A stretch of DNA of 64,000 nucleotides. Source: Bacteroidales bacterium. Its GTDB lineage: Bacteria > Bacteroidota > Bacteroidia > Bacteroidales > P3. The notes under the pieces are model-generated. The model did no database searches. It was not told the origin of the DNA and saw nothing but the letters and a program-made list of their open reading frames with translations. This document shows positions 17,922 to 25,864 of this stretch, one piece after another (within the stretch, counting starts at the first letter, position 1; every line of letters starts with the position of its first letter). The position numbers and the translations under genes were made by a program. The stretch spans positions 102,342-166,341 of the forward strand of contig JAGCJW010000042.1 in NCBI GenBank assembly GCA_017647785.1, written 5' to 3'.

Positions 17922-19184
17922 ATGAGAAATATAGTAATAACAGGTGGAGCTGGTTTCATCGGAAGCCATGTTGTACGCCTCTTTGTAAATAAGTATCCAG
18001 AATACAATATTATAAATCTTGATAAACTTACATACGCAGGTAATTTGGCGAATCTTAAAGATGTGGAAGATAAACCAAATTACAAATTCGTAAAGATGGA
18101 TATATGCGATTTTGAGGCGTTTTATCAACTTATGCAAGACGAAAAGGTTGATGCGATAATTCACCTTGCAGCAGAAAGTCATGTGGATAGAAGTATAAAA
18201 GACCCGTTTACTTTTGCAAAAACAAACGTAATGGGAACACTGTCACTTCTTCAAGCAGCAAAACTTTATTGGGAAGCACAACCAACTCCATACCAAATAG
18301 CTCATAGCCCACATCTCACAACTCAATGCCTATTTTACCATATATCAACCGATGAGGTTTATGGAGCTTTGGAGATGAATCACCCCGAAGGAATACCTGC
18401 ACCGCACCAAACAGCCGCAAGTGCTCACAGCTCACAGCTCACAGCTCGATGCTCACAGCTCAATGCTCAATGCTCAATAGCATACGGCGATGAGTTTTTT
18501 TATGAAACAACAAAATATAACCCGCACTCACCATACTCGGCAGCAAAAGCAAGCAGCGATCATTTTGTAAGAGCATATCACGACACATACGGAATGCCGA
18601 CTATTGTAACAAACTGTTCAAACAACTACGGACCGTATCAATTCCCCGAAAAACTCATACCGCTTTTTATCAATAATATTCGTCATCGCAAGCCGCTTCC
18701 TGTGTATGGAAAAGGAGAAAACGTACGCGATTGGCTTTATGTGGAGGATCACGCAAGAGCAATAGATATGATTTTCCACAACGGCAAGATTGCAGAAACA
18801 TACAATATCGGTGGCTTCAACGAATGGAAGAATATCGATTTGATTAAGGTGATTATTAAGACTGTTGATATTGCTTTAGGTCGGGTTGCTTTGAGTGATG
18901 AGCAACGAGCGATGAGCTGCTCACAACTCACTGCTCAAAGCTCACTGCCTGATAGCGCATTCCCGGATTTAGACCTTATCACATACGTAACCGACAGAGC
19001 TGGACACGATATGCGTTATGCAATAGACTCGACAAAATTGCAAAAAGAGCTTGGCTGGGAACCAAGTCTGCAATTTGAAGAAGGAATAGAAAAAACTGTT
19101 CGTTGGTACTTGGATAATCAAGAATGGATGGATAACGTAACTTCCGGAGAATACGAAAAGTACTACGAAGAGATGTATAAATAG
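17922..19184 (+). CDS. rfbB: dTDP-glucose 4,6-dehydratase with three repeat-derived insertions
   Basis: 420 residues, against about 350-380 for the usual RfbB. The NAD-binding GGAGFIGSHVVRLF is at residues 7-20, HLAAESHVDRSI near 84-95, the catalytic ISTDEVYGAL, and YSAAKASSDHFVRAYHD. C-terminal landmarks GGFNEWKNID and YVTDRAGHDMRYAIDSTK are intact. The additional length comes from three in-frame stretches encoded by 7-bp repeats: about residues 126-136, 168-186 and 324-342. All three fall between conserved segments, so the fold and active site may survive. The enzyme forms dTDP-4-keto-6-deoxyglucose. Activity of this copy is inferred, not shown. Confidence 0.92.
   Translation: MRNIVITGGAGFIGSHVVRLFVNKYPEYNIINLDKLTYAGNLANLKDVEDKPNYKFVKMDICDFEAFYQLMQDEKVDAIIHLAAESHVDRSIKDPFTFAKTNVMGTLSLLQAAKLYWEAQPTPYQIAHSPHLTTQCLFYHISTDEVYGALEMNHPEGIPAPHQTAASAHSSQLTARCSQLNAQCSIAYGDEFFYETTKYNPHSPYSAAKASSDHFVRAYHDTYGMPTIVTNCSNNYGPYQFPEKLIPLFINNIRHRKPLPVYGKGENVRDWLYVEDHARAIDMIFHNGKIAETYNIGGFNEWKNIDLIKVIIKTVDIALGRVALSDEQRAMSCSQLTAQSSLPDSAFPDLDLITYVTDRAGHDMRYAIDSTKLQKELGWEPSLQFEEGIEKTVRWYLDNQEWMDNVTSGEYEKYYEEMYK
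18300..18327. repeat. Heptamer array 1 inside rfbB (CTCA orientation)
   Basis: Four 7-bp units, GCTCATA, GCCCACA, TCTCACA and ACTCAAT, followed by GCC. They encode about QIAHSPHLTTQC, placed just before the conserved FYHISTDEVYG. Confidence 0.75.
18423..18478. repeat. Heptamer array 2 inside rfbB (CTCA orientation, 8 units)
   Basis: Eight uninterrupted 7-bp units: GCTCACA three times, GCTCGAT, GCTCACA, then GCTCAAT three times. They encode a stretch resembling AHSSQLTARCSQLNAQCS. Because 7 is not a multiple of 3, each unit is read in a different frame, and all three frames of this repeat are free of stops. Confidence 0.9.
18891..18946. repeat. Heptamer array 3 inside rfbB (inverted pair, 4 + 4 units)
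   Basis: Four units in TGAG orientation (18891-18918: TTGAGTG, ATGAGCA, ACGAGCG, ATGAGCT) are followed at once by four in CTCA orientation (18919-18946: GCTCACA, ACTCACT, GCTCAAA, GCTCACT). The whole is a 56-bp imperfect palindrome read through in frame by rfbB. Confidence 0.85.
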
Positions 19185-19201
19185 GCTTCGCCGGAGCTTC
19201 G

Positions 19202-19397
19202 TCAGACAAAGGACAAAATCCGTAAGGCAAAAGGATACTTTAGACATCTGACATTAGACTTTCGACAAAAAAAACACTCGTAGTCTCGTTGACTTGTAGT
19301 CTTCGAAAATCCTTTTGTCTTTTGACTTTCGACATTGGACAAAAAAACACCTTTCGTCCTTCGACATTAGACTTTTGACAAAAAACACTCGTAGTCT
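19202..19397. repeat. Intergenic GAC-type heptamer repeats
   Basis: Between rfbB and the DUF262 gene the DNA is built largely from 7-bp units of the type GACATTA, GACTTTC and GACAAAA, some in the opposite orientation (GTCTTTT). Two longer copies sharing GACATTAGACTTT at their start and CACTCGTAGTCT at their end begin at 19250 and 19363. No reading frame of note is present in this 380-bp gap. Confidence 0.7.
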
Positions 19398-19440
19398 TCA
19401 AAAAGTAAACATTAAATAAACACTATCGCTTTTAAAAGTC

Positions 19441-19510
19441 CTTCCCTTCAGGGGAGGATTTAGGAGAGGCTCTCAAATCTCCCTCTTTTAGGAGGGATTA
19501 AGGGAGGTTC
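19441..19510. repeat. Two tandem palindromic purine-rich repeats
   Basis: Two related units, about 19441-19470 (CCTTCCCTTCAGGGGAGGAT, then TTAGGAGAGG) and 19479-19510 (CTCCCTCTTTTAGGAGGGAT, then TAAGGGAGGTT). Each begins with a short CCTCCC/GGGAGG hairpin. The reverse complement of the first closely matches a stretch inside the glycosyltransferase gene at 37971-38000. Confidence 0.7.
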
Positions 19511-19545
19511 AAATCTTTCAACGGGAATTACCGTAAGGTTACATC

Positions 19546-19561
19546 ATATATATATATATAT
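19546..19561 (+). repeat. (AT)8 dinucleotide tract just before the DUF262 start codon
   Basis: Eight AT units end 4 bp before the ATG at 19566, where the ribosome-binding region would be. Changes in repeat number could alter expression of the five-gene cassette. Confidence 0.8.
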
Positions 19562-19565
19562 CAAA

Positions 19566-20675
19566 ATGAAAGAATTAACAGAAGAACAAATTAATAAAAT
19601 CAACGAACAAATTGATGCTCAAAAAAAATCAGTATCATATAACGTTAGGGAATTTACTATTGAAATATATGTTAATAAGTATAGTAAAGATATTGAAAAA
19701 GATGATAATGAGTTGTATATTCCAGAATATCAAAGAGAATTTGTTTGGGATTCTAAACATCAATCTAGATTTATCGAATCATTAATATTAGGACTTCCCG
19801 TACCTTTCTTTTTTGCAGCAGAAATTAAGGATACTGGTCGTTTAGAAATTGTGGATGGCTCACAACGTATTCGTACAATGGCTGCTTTTATTAATGATGA
19901 ATTAGAATTGTCTAACCTCAGAAATTTGACAGAATTAAATGATAAAAAATTTTCACAACTACCTTCTTCAAGACAAAGAATGTTTAAAAATATGCCTCTA
20001 CGAATGGTTGTTTTATCTGCAGATGCTTCCGAAGACACAAGAAAAGAAATGTTTGACAGAATTAATACTAGTAGTGTACCTTTGCTTCCAATGGAAACTC
20101 GTAGAGGAATATATCGTGGAAAATTTATGGATTTCATAACGAAATTAGCAGATAGTAAAAATTTCAAGAAATTATGTCCTTTACCTAAATATATGTTAGA
20201 AAGAAGAGAAGAGGAGGAGTTGATTCTTCGTTTTTTTGCATTTACCGATTGCTATCCAGATTATAAAAAAGTTGAAGATATGGGTGTTGCAAAATATCTT
20301 GATAATTATTTAAATACAAAAAATGGATCAATCAAAGATGAAGAAATAACAGAGAAAGAAAAATCCTTTAATCTTGTTATAGAGTATATCTGTAATTTAT
20401 ATCCGAATCAAGGTTTTGCTAAAAAGAAGGATGTTCTTGGAGTTTCAAGACCTTATTTTGAAGCAATTTCAGTAGGTCTTGGTTTAGCTCTAAAAGAAAA
20501 ACCAGCATTGAGTGTTTCAAAGCAACCTCAAGAACTAATAGTAGATAAAAAGAAACATAATGCATTTTACAATGCTATTGAAGGTCGTTACCGTACTCAT
20601 ACTGCAGCTAAAATAAAATCACGTATAGAAATCGCAAAAAAAGCATTTATAAATAATGATAACCGTAAAAGATGA
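19566..20675 (+). CDS. DUF262 domain protein (GmrS/ParB-like NTPase fold)
   Basis: 369 residues. The N-terminal half is DUF262: IPEYQREFVWDSKHQSRFIE near 58-77, SLILGLPVPFFF, and the signature IVDGSQRIRTM near 97-107 (DGxQRxxT in the family). DUF262 proteins resemble ParB nucleases and occur in GmrSD-type modification-dependent restriction and in other phage-defence loci. No C-terminal DUF1524 HNH nuclease domain is visible, so this is the short form. It overlaps the following HEPN gene by 20 bp, an arrangement pointing to a two-component unit. The flanking DNA is repeat-rich and the gene is more A+T-rich than rfbB. Confidence 0.82.
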   Translation: MKELTEEQINKINEQIDAQKKSVSYNVREFTIEIYVNKYSKDIEKDDNELYIPEYQREFVWDSKHQSRFIESLILGLPVPFFFAAEIKDTGRLEIVDGSQRIRTMAAFINDELELSNLRNLTELNDKKFSQLPSSRQRMFKNMPLRMVVLSADASEDTRKEMFDRINTSSVPLLPMETRRGIYRGKFMDFITKLADSKNFKKLCPLPKYMLERREEEELILRFFAFTDCYPDYKKVEDMGVAKYLDNYLNTKNGSIKDEEITEKEKSFNLVIEYICNLYPNQGFAKKKDVLGVSRPYFEAISVGLGLALKEKPALSVSKQPQELIVDKKKHNAFYNAIEGRYRTHTAAKIKSRIEIAKKAFINNDNRKR

Positions 20676-21375
20676 ATTAGAAAAGAGAAAAAAAGATATT
20701 GATTCGTATTATTCATTGTTGTATTTAATTGAGAAATGTGAAACTCATAAGGGTGTAAATATATGTATTGATTCTGATAAAAAGACACAAGTGATAGTTG
20801 ATGATGTAATGCATAAATGTATAAAAGCTAATTCAATTATCCTTTTATACAATAGTGTGGAATCAACAATATCGAATTGTATTATATCTATTTGCGATGC
20901 TATAAATGATTCAAATATAAAATATAATGATCTTTCAGATGCTTTTCAAAAAATTTTTAGAAATAAGTTTTTTAATAAAGAGATAACTCATACAACCGCA
21001 AGAAAAAAAGCCGAAGAACTGCTTAAGCATGTAGTAAATAATAAAAAAATTAATATGCCAAACATTGATTTTTCAATTTCTGGTAATATTGATTTACGAA
21101 AAATAATTGAGATTTGTAAGGCTATAGATGTTAAGTTAGGCAAAATACCTAATAAAGATAAAGTGAGTAATACTTTACTTAATATCAAAAATACGCGGAA
21201 TGAATTAGCACATGGAATTAAATCATTCGGGGATATAGGAGCATTGGTCGTATTATCAGATCTAAATGATTACAAAGAAACAATTTATGGTTTTCTTGAA
21301 TATATAATCGAAATCTTTATTTCATTTATTCAAGATAAGAAATTTATGAGTAATAAAAAAACAATAAAAATATGA
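20656..21375 (+). CDS. HEPN-domain nuclease-like protein (MAE_28990/MAE_18760 type)
   Basis: 239 residues, mainly helical. The C-terminal NTRNELAHGIKSFG near 186-199 holds the HEPN RNase motif R-x4-H (RNELAH). The N-terminal part (KDELEKRKKDIDSYYSLLYL and YNSVESTISNCIISICDAI) is like the RiboL-PSP-HEPN/MAE_28990 group. HEPN proteins are commonly RNA-cutting toxins or defence effectors. The gene overlaps the DUF262 gene by 20 bp and the next gene by 4 bp, so it is made together with both. Role as effector with DUF262 as sensor or partner is inference. Confidence 0.72.
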   Translation: MITVKDELEKRKKDIDSYYSLLYLIEKCETHKGVNICIDSDKKTQVIVDDVMHKCIKANSIILLYNSVESTISNCIISICDAINDSNIKYNDLSDAFQKIFRNKFFNKEITHTTARKKAEELLKHVVNNKKINMPNIDFSISGNIDLRKIIEICKAIDVKLGKIPNKDKVSNTLLNIKNTRNELAHGIKSFGDIGALVVLSDLNDYKETIYGFLEYIIEIFISFIQDKKFMSNKKTIKI

Positions 21376-21719
21376 AAGATTTAAAAGATTTACTTAGAGA
21401 AAATCTAAATTTTTCCAAGTCATCAGTGAAGTATAAATGTGAAAATATCATATCATCAATCATAGATAACAGCAATATTTCCAACTTTAAGATTGGCAAA
21501 ACAAACCAAGAACTTTCCGAAAGATTTAACTCGGAATATAAAGATAAATACGATAAAATTATTGGTATATATGAATCAGAAGATACTGATTTAATTGATT
21601 GGTTAGAAAAAGAATTAATTGAATGCTATAGAAACGAACCTAAATGTGATAACAAACAATTAGGTGGTGGACCTGATGGTGCAACTCGAATATATATCGT
21701 AATAAAATATAAGAAATAA
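21372..21719 (+). CDS. Unrecognised small protein with a possible GIY-YIG-like core
   Basis: 115 residues, no clear family. The pattern FKIGKTNQELSERFNSEY near 40-57, then DWLEKELIECYRN and KQLGGGPDG, resembles the order of a degenerate GIY-YIG nuclease (KIGkT, then a conserved R, then LExxLI, then N/G-rich turn), but the classic GIY and YIG motifs are not both visible. Its ATG overlaps the HEPN stop. It belongs to the five-gene cassette at 19566-22462. Confidence 0.45.
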   Translation: MKDLKDLLRENLNFSKSSVKYKCENIISSIIDNSNISNFKIGKTNQELSERFNSEYKDKYDKIIGIYESEDTDLIDWLEKELIECYRNEPKCDNKQLGGGPDGATRIYIVIKYKK

Positions 21720-21726
21720 TTGTATT

Positions 21727-21915
21727 ATGAGATATATAAGAGTCGCAAGACGTACTATAGGAAAAAGAATTGGAAACGATTTGTATACAGTAGAAGATAT
21801 TAGAGTTGTAAATAAAATTTTAATAGAATCTAAATCGACAACTGTATTTCATACAAAATTAAAACACACTTACACTGAAAAGGAAATTAATGATGCATGG
21901 AAAAGAACAAAATAA
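21727..21915 (+). CDS. Small basic hypothetical protein
   Basis: 62 residues, rich in Lys and Arg, with no recognised domain. It starts 7 bp after the preceding gene and its last 26 bp overlap the next gene in another frame, which is the main reason to think it is translated. It could be a small DNA- or RNA-binding accessory or an antitoxin; nothing in the sequence decides this. Confidence 0.45.
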   Translation: MRYIRVARRTIGKRIGNDLYTVEDIRVVNKILIESKSTTVFHTKLKHTYTEKEINDAWKRTK

Positions 21916-22462
21916 GAACGATCATACAAATCATAATTTTTTCTTTAGTCAGATTGTAGCGAATGATAATGATTTTATAGGTTTTGTTGCATATACTATA
22001 TATAAGAAAAATAAAATTGAATATATAGAACAATTCAAAAAAGATAATTCAAGACCTCCAACAGATGAAGAATTATTAAAATGGCAATATGAAGAATGCA
22101 CAAATAGTAAAAAGAAAAACTATAGAAGTATAGCTGAAAACAAAGTAAATAGATTTGTTAATCAGTTACATGGTGAGGTGGAAAAAGACTTAAAAAAACA
22201 GAAAGAAAAAAATGATAAAAAAGAGAATAATAATCGTAAAAAAGAGAAAGAACTTACTGAAAAAGAAAAGATACTAAATAAAAGAGAAAAGAGTATTAAT
22301 GAAAGAGACAAATATTGTAATGTAAAATCCAAATGCCAATTTGGAAGTGGAATTCTACAAAGTTTTATTGCAACTTTAATATATGTAGTTCTAGGATTCA
22401 TTTTCATAACGTGTGGAGGTGTTGATGTACTTACTGAAATAATTAATACTACTTCAAAATAA
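21890..22462 (+). CDS. Hypothetical protein: N-terminal domain, coiled coil, C-terminal membrane segment
   Basis: 190 residues, family not recognised. A compact N-terminal part contains [20 protein letters not shown] and [19 protein letters not shown] followed by [10 protein letters not shown] long charged coiled coil (about 100-140, nearly all Lys/Glu/Asn) leads to one transmembrane helix near 155-175 ([18 protein letters not shown]). This layout is like membrane-attached effectors in some defence systems, but the likeness is architectural only. It overlaps the preceding gene by 26 bp and ends 7 bp before the acetyltransferase gene. The start could be either of the two adjacent ATG codons. 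Confidence 0.5.
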   Translation: MMHGKEQNKNDHTNHNFFFSQIVANDNDFIGFVAYTIYKKNKIEYIEQFKKDNSRPPTDEELLKWQYEECTNSKKKNYRSIAENKVNRFVNQLHGEVEKDLKKQKEKNDKKENNNRKKEKELTEKEKILNKREKSINERDKYCNVKSKCQFGSGILQSFIATLIYVVLGFIFITCGGVDVLTEIINTTSK

Positions 22463-22469
22463 TCTAATC

Positions 22470-23138
22470 ATGAAATCTTTCTTGAAGTTTTTATACAAGT
22501 TTTATCATTCTATCCTTTTAAGAAGAAAGAATATTTGGGTTAGCCCATATTGTTTTTTTAATCAGAGTACTGTATTTGAAGGTAATAATAAAATTGCTAA
22601 AGGTGCTTCGGTATCAGGTGCTTTTGTTGGTAGGAATACATATTTAGGTGCAAATTCTGATTTTCATAAATGTAAAATTGGTCGTTTTTGCTCTATAGCC
22701 TCCAATGTTAATATAATTCCAAATACACACCCTTCGTCTGTTTGGGTTTCTACTTCTCCGACGTTTTTCAGTACCCTCTTGCAAAATGGACAAACATTTG
22801 TAGAAAAGAACAAATTTAAGGAACATTTAAGTGTGGATGGCTACAATGTAGTTGTTGGCAATGATGTTTGGATTGGAGCTAATGTTATTATAAAAGGAGG
22901 TGTAACAATTGGAGATGGCGCCATAGTTGCTATGGGTGCAGTGGTTACAAAAGATGTACCTCCATATGCAATAGTTGGTGGAGTTCCGGCAAAGGTGATT
23001 AAATATCGCTTTAATGAAGATCAAATTGCCAGATTACAAGAAATTAAATGGTGGGATAAATCTGATTCGTGGCTACGAAGTCATGTTAATGATTTTGAAA
23101 ATATTGAAATCTTTATAAAGAATAATACTAATATATGA
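22470..23138 (+). CDS. CatB/XAT-type O-acetyltransferase (left-handed beta-helix)
   Basis: 222 residues. Hexapeptide repeats are clear at about 120-175 ([19 protein letters not shown] and [18 protein letters not shown]), with the family closing motif [18 protein letters not shown]. The middle stretch [19 protein letters not shown] contains the likely catalytic His. Enzymes of this group move acetyl from acetyl-CoA to a sugar hydroxyl or amine, here probably on a glycan precursor. It overlaps the next glycosyltransferase by 4 bp and so belongs functionally to the polysaccharide genes, although it directly follows the defence-like cassette. Confidence 0.85.
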   Translation: MKSFLKFLYKFYHSILLRRKNIWVSPYCFFNQSTVFEGNNKIAKGASVSGAFVGRNTYLGANSDFHKCKIGRFCSIASNVNIIPNTHPSSVWVSTSPTFFSTLLQNGQTFVEKNKFKEHLSVDGYNVVVGNDVWIGANVIIKGGVTIGDGAIVAMGAVVTKDVPPYAIVGGVPAKVIKYRFNEDQIARLQEIKWWDKSDSWLRSHVNDFENIEIFIKNNTNI

Positions 23139-24307
23139 ATAATATAGCGATAATTGCGGTTGCATATAATCGTGTAGATTCTTTAAGTCGTTTGCTTAAG
23201 TCGTTAGATTTGGCATATTACGAGGAGGATGTTACACTTATTATCAGTGTGGACAAAAGCAACACCGATATAGTGGAGCGTTTTGCCGATAAATATGAGT
23301 GGAAACATGGCAAAAAGATTGTAGATAAGCATGAAAAGAATTTAGGTCTTCGTTCTCACATGATGAGTCTAGGTAAATGGTTTGATGAGTTTGATGCCAT
23401 TGTGGTACTTGAAGATGATATCGTGGTATCGCCTAACTTTTATACATATACCAAACAAACGGTTGAAAAGTATAGTTTTTGCCAAAATATTGCAGGCATA
23501 AGTTTATATGGATTTAGTATTAATTACCAAATAGGTTTGCCTTTTCAGCCAATTAAAGATGAACATGATGTATATTTTATGAATTGTGCAATGTCGTGGG
23601 GAGAAGTGTGGATGCGAGATTCTTGGAAAAAGTTTTATGAATGGTATCTCTCGCATCAAGATTTTCCTATGATGAAACATTTGCCTCGAAGTATATGTTT
23701 ATGGAATCAAAAATCGTGGCTTAAATATCATACTCGCTATTGCATAGAAGAAAATAAATATTTTGTACACCCTTACACTTCATTATGTACTAATTTTGGT
23801 GATGCCGGAGAACATAGTGATGGCACATCAAATACCATCTATCAGGTACCTATGCAGTGTGGGAAAAAGACAAGTTTTCTGTTGCCGGATTTCGACTCAA
23901 AGGCAGTTTTTTATGATGGCTTTTTTGAAAATATTGAATTGTATAATCTGCTTGGATATACCCCCGATGAACTATGCATAGATCTGCAAGGCGAGTGGCA
24001 TAATCGTTTAAATAAACGTTATTGGCTTACTACCGAAGTGGAAGATTACAAAATAGTTCGTTCCTTTGACTTAAACTATCGTCCTATTGAATTAAACGTG
24101 TTGAACAATAACGAGGGTAATCAAATATTCTTGTACGACACCTCTGTAGCAGTTAAGAACTCCAACAAGAAAAATAGAAAATCTTTTTTGTACAGATACC
24201 ATTTAAGTAATATGTTCTACTTTGTTAGAAGTTACGGATTTGGGTATGCTTTAAAAGATTTTGTTGAAGCCATAAAGAAATATACCAATAACATTATACA
24301 TCCGTGA
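23135..24307 (+). CDS. Glycosyltransferase, family 2-like (GT-A fold)
   Basis: 390 residues. The start [20 protein letters not shown] and the nucleotide-sugar-binding [13 protein letters not shown] near 92-104 (EDD as the DxD equivalent) mark a GT-A enzyme. No transmembrane segment is evident, so it acts at the inner face of the membrane on the lipid-linked repeat unit. Donor and acceptor cannot be read. A spacer of about 260 bp follows, in which I see only short reading frames and no recognised element. Confidence 0.78.
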   Translation: MNNIAIIAVAYNRVDSLSRLLKSLDLAYYEEDVTLIISVDKSNTDIVERFADKYEWKHGKKIVDKHEKNLGLRSHMMSLGKWFDEFDAIVVLEDDIVVSPNFYTYTKQTVEKYSFCQNIAGISLYGFSINYQIGLPFQPIKDEHDVYFMNCAMSWGEVWMRDSWKKFYEWYLSHQDFPMMKHLPRSICLWNQKSWLKYHTRYCIEENKYFVHPYTSLCTNFGDAGEHSDGTSNTIYQVPMQCGKKTSFLLPDFDSKAVFYDGFFENIELYNLLGYTPDELCIDLQGEWHNRLNKRYWLTTEVEDYKIVRSFDLNYRPIELNVLNNNEGNQIFLYDTSVAVKNSNKKNRKSFLYRYHLSNMFYFVRSYGFGYALKDFVEAIKKYTNNIIHP

Positions 24308-24566
24308 ATTTTATAGTGATATAAGTTGAGATAAAAAAACACTCAATTGTGCAAGATTCTAAAGAAAATATCATGTTACCTCTCGATGAATGTAAAGAGT
24401 TGCAACAATTATCAAATTTTAAATGAAATTATTGGATACATTCTGTGATGTTTCGATCGTATATTTAATTCTGATAAAAGACGAGTGTTAAAGCAAATTG
24501 AATGATTTTGATAATATTATAAATAACGCGTTGCAAAAAATAGAATTAATAAGAAATATTTATATA

Positions 24567-25772
24567 ATGAAAAAGCAATTAGTTGTATGTGGTGGTGGTA
24601 GCAGTTCACACACCCTTATTCCCTTTTTAAAGGATTCGATATTTGATGTTTCAGTTTATACATCAAGACCAGAAAAATGGTCAAACACTATAGAATTGGA
24701 ATGGCATGATCCATCGGGAAAAGTAATGGGTACATATTCCGGAAATATTAAAAAGGCTTCGAGCGATCCAAAAGAATTGTTTCCAAATGCCGATTACATC
24801 GTGTTTTGTATGCCTGTGCATAAATATCGTGTAGCATTGCACGAATTGGCTCCGTATCTTAGTAAAGATAAAACTGTCTTTATAGGTACAGTTTACGGAC
24901 AAGGTGGATGGAATTGGATGGTTGACGAAATAAAGAAAGAATTTGGTCTAACCAATATCGTTACATTTGCGTTTGGTTTAATTCCATGGATTTGCCGGTT
25001 AATCGAGTATGGTAAAAAAGGTGTTACATACGGTTGTAAAGCTGTTAATTATGCTGCTGTTTATCCAAATGAATATTTCGATCAAGTAAACGAAGAGTTT
25101 TTCAACGAAGTTTGCTACAAATGGTTTGGCAAAGGAAAAACAGAGCAAAGCAAAAATTTCTTATCATTGACCTTGTCGGTTGATAATCAAATTATCCACA
25201 CATCAAGATGTTTTGGATTGTATAAAGTGCATGGCAAAACATGGCAAAATAAAGAAGACGTTCCATGGTTTTATCGCGATTATGATGATGTGTCGGCAAA
25301 TTTGTTGGCAGATTTAGATGCAGATTATGAAAAGATTAGAGCAGCAATCAGAACTATGCATCCCGAAAAAGATTTCCGCCACATGTTGGATTATTTGGCA
25401 TTGGAAAGATTTTCATATCAATCACAAAATACCGATGTAAAAGAATCATTTGTAACTTCTCAAACATTGGTGTCAATTCAAACACCAACAATTCAAAATT
25501 CAGAAGGATTGTGGGAAGTAGATAGAAATCACCGTTTCTTTTTGGATGACATATATTATGGCAACTGTATTGTAAAATGGATGGCAGAACAATTGAATAT
25601 CGACGTTCCGACAATTGATTCAATAATTAGATGGTCGCAAGAAATTAGAAACGAACGTATAATAGATGATAACAATCGTTTGATACTTGATGGTAAAGAT
25701 TTATCCGCACCTTTGAAAGCTGGTATCCCATGCTATTATGGTTATAAAACAATTGAAGATATTATAGATTAA
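24567..25772 (+). CDS. Opine (octopine/nopaline)-type NAD(P)-dependent dehydrogenase
   Basis: 401 residues from the chosen start. An upstream in-frame ATG at 24498 exists, but the Rossmann motif QLVVCGGGSSSHTLIPFL begins right after the ATG at 24567, so that start is preferred. Later landmarks are ADYIVFCMPVHKYRVALHE, the region FGLIPWICRLIEYG, and a helical C-terminal domain. The family reductively joins a 2-oxo acid to an amino group, making N-(carboxyalkyl) amino acids. In a polysaccharide locus this suggests synthesis of an opine-like substituent; the next gene is a TupA-like ATP-grasp ligase able in principle to attach it. Substrates are inferred. Confidence 0.65.
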   Translation: MKKQLVVCGGGSSSHTLIPFLKDSIFDVSVYTSRPEKWSNTIELEWHDPSGKVMGTYSGNIKKASSDPKELFPNADYIVFCMPVHKYRVALHELAPYLSKDKTVFIGTVYGQGGWNWMVDEIKKEFGLTNIVTFAFGLIPWICRLIEYGKKGVTYGCKAVNYAAVYPNEYFDQVNEEFFNEVCYKWFGKGKTEQSKNFLSLTLSVDNQIIHTSRCFGLYKVHGKTWQNKEDVPWFYRDYDDVSANLLADLDADYEKIRAAIRTMHPEKDFRHMLDYLALERFSYQSQNTDVKESFVTSQTLVSIQTPTIQNSEGLWEVDRNHRFFLDDIYYGNCIVKWMAEQLNIDVPTIDSIIRWSQEIRNERIIDDNNRLILDGKDLSAPLKAGIPCYYGYKTIEDIID

Positions 25773-25787
25773 ATTCGAATAATATTG

Positions 25788-25822
25788 AGTATTTGTGGAT
25801 TATAAATTAATCCACAAATACT
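25788..25822. other. Perfect 15-bp inverted repeat between the dehydrogenase and ATP-grasp genes
   Basis: AGTATTTGTGGATTA (25788-25802) pairs exactly with its complement at 25808-25822 around a 5-nt loop. No T-run follows, so it is not a typical intrinsic terminator. It may stabilise or process the operon mRNA, or be a protein-binding site. Confidence 0.65.
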
Positions 25823-25864
25823 TATGAATGTAATAATAACAACTTACACAATAATAGATAAAAA

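Noticed and set aside
19500..19525. GGTTCAAATC resembling a tRNA T-loop
   Set aside because: It is part of the purine-rich repeat; no acceptor, D or anticodon stems can be built around it.
24498..24566. Upstream in-frame start of the opine-type dehydrogenase
   Set aside because: The additional 23 residues precede the Rossmann motif, which normally starts at the N terminus; the ATG at 24567 is preferred.
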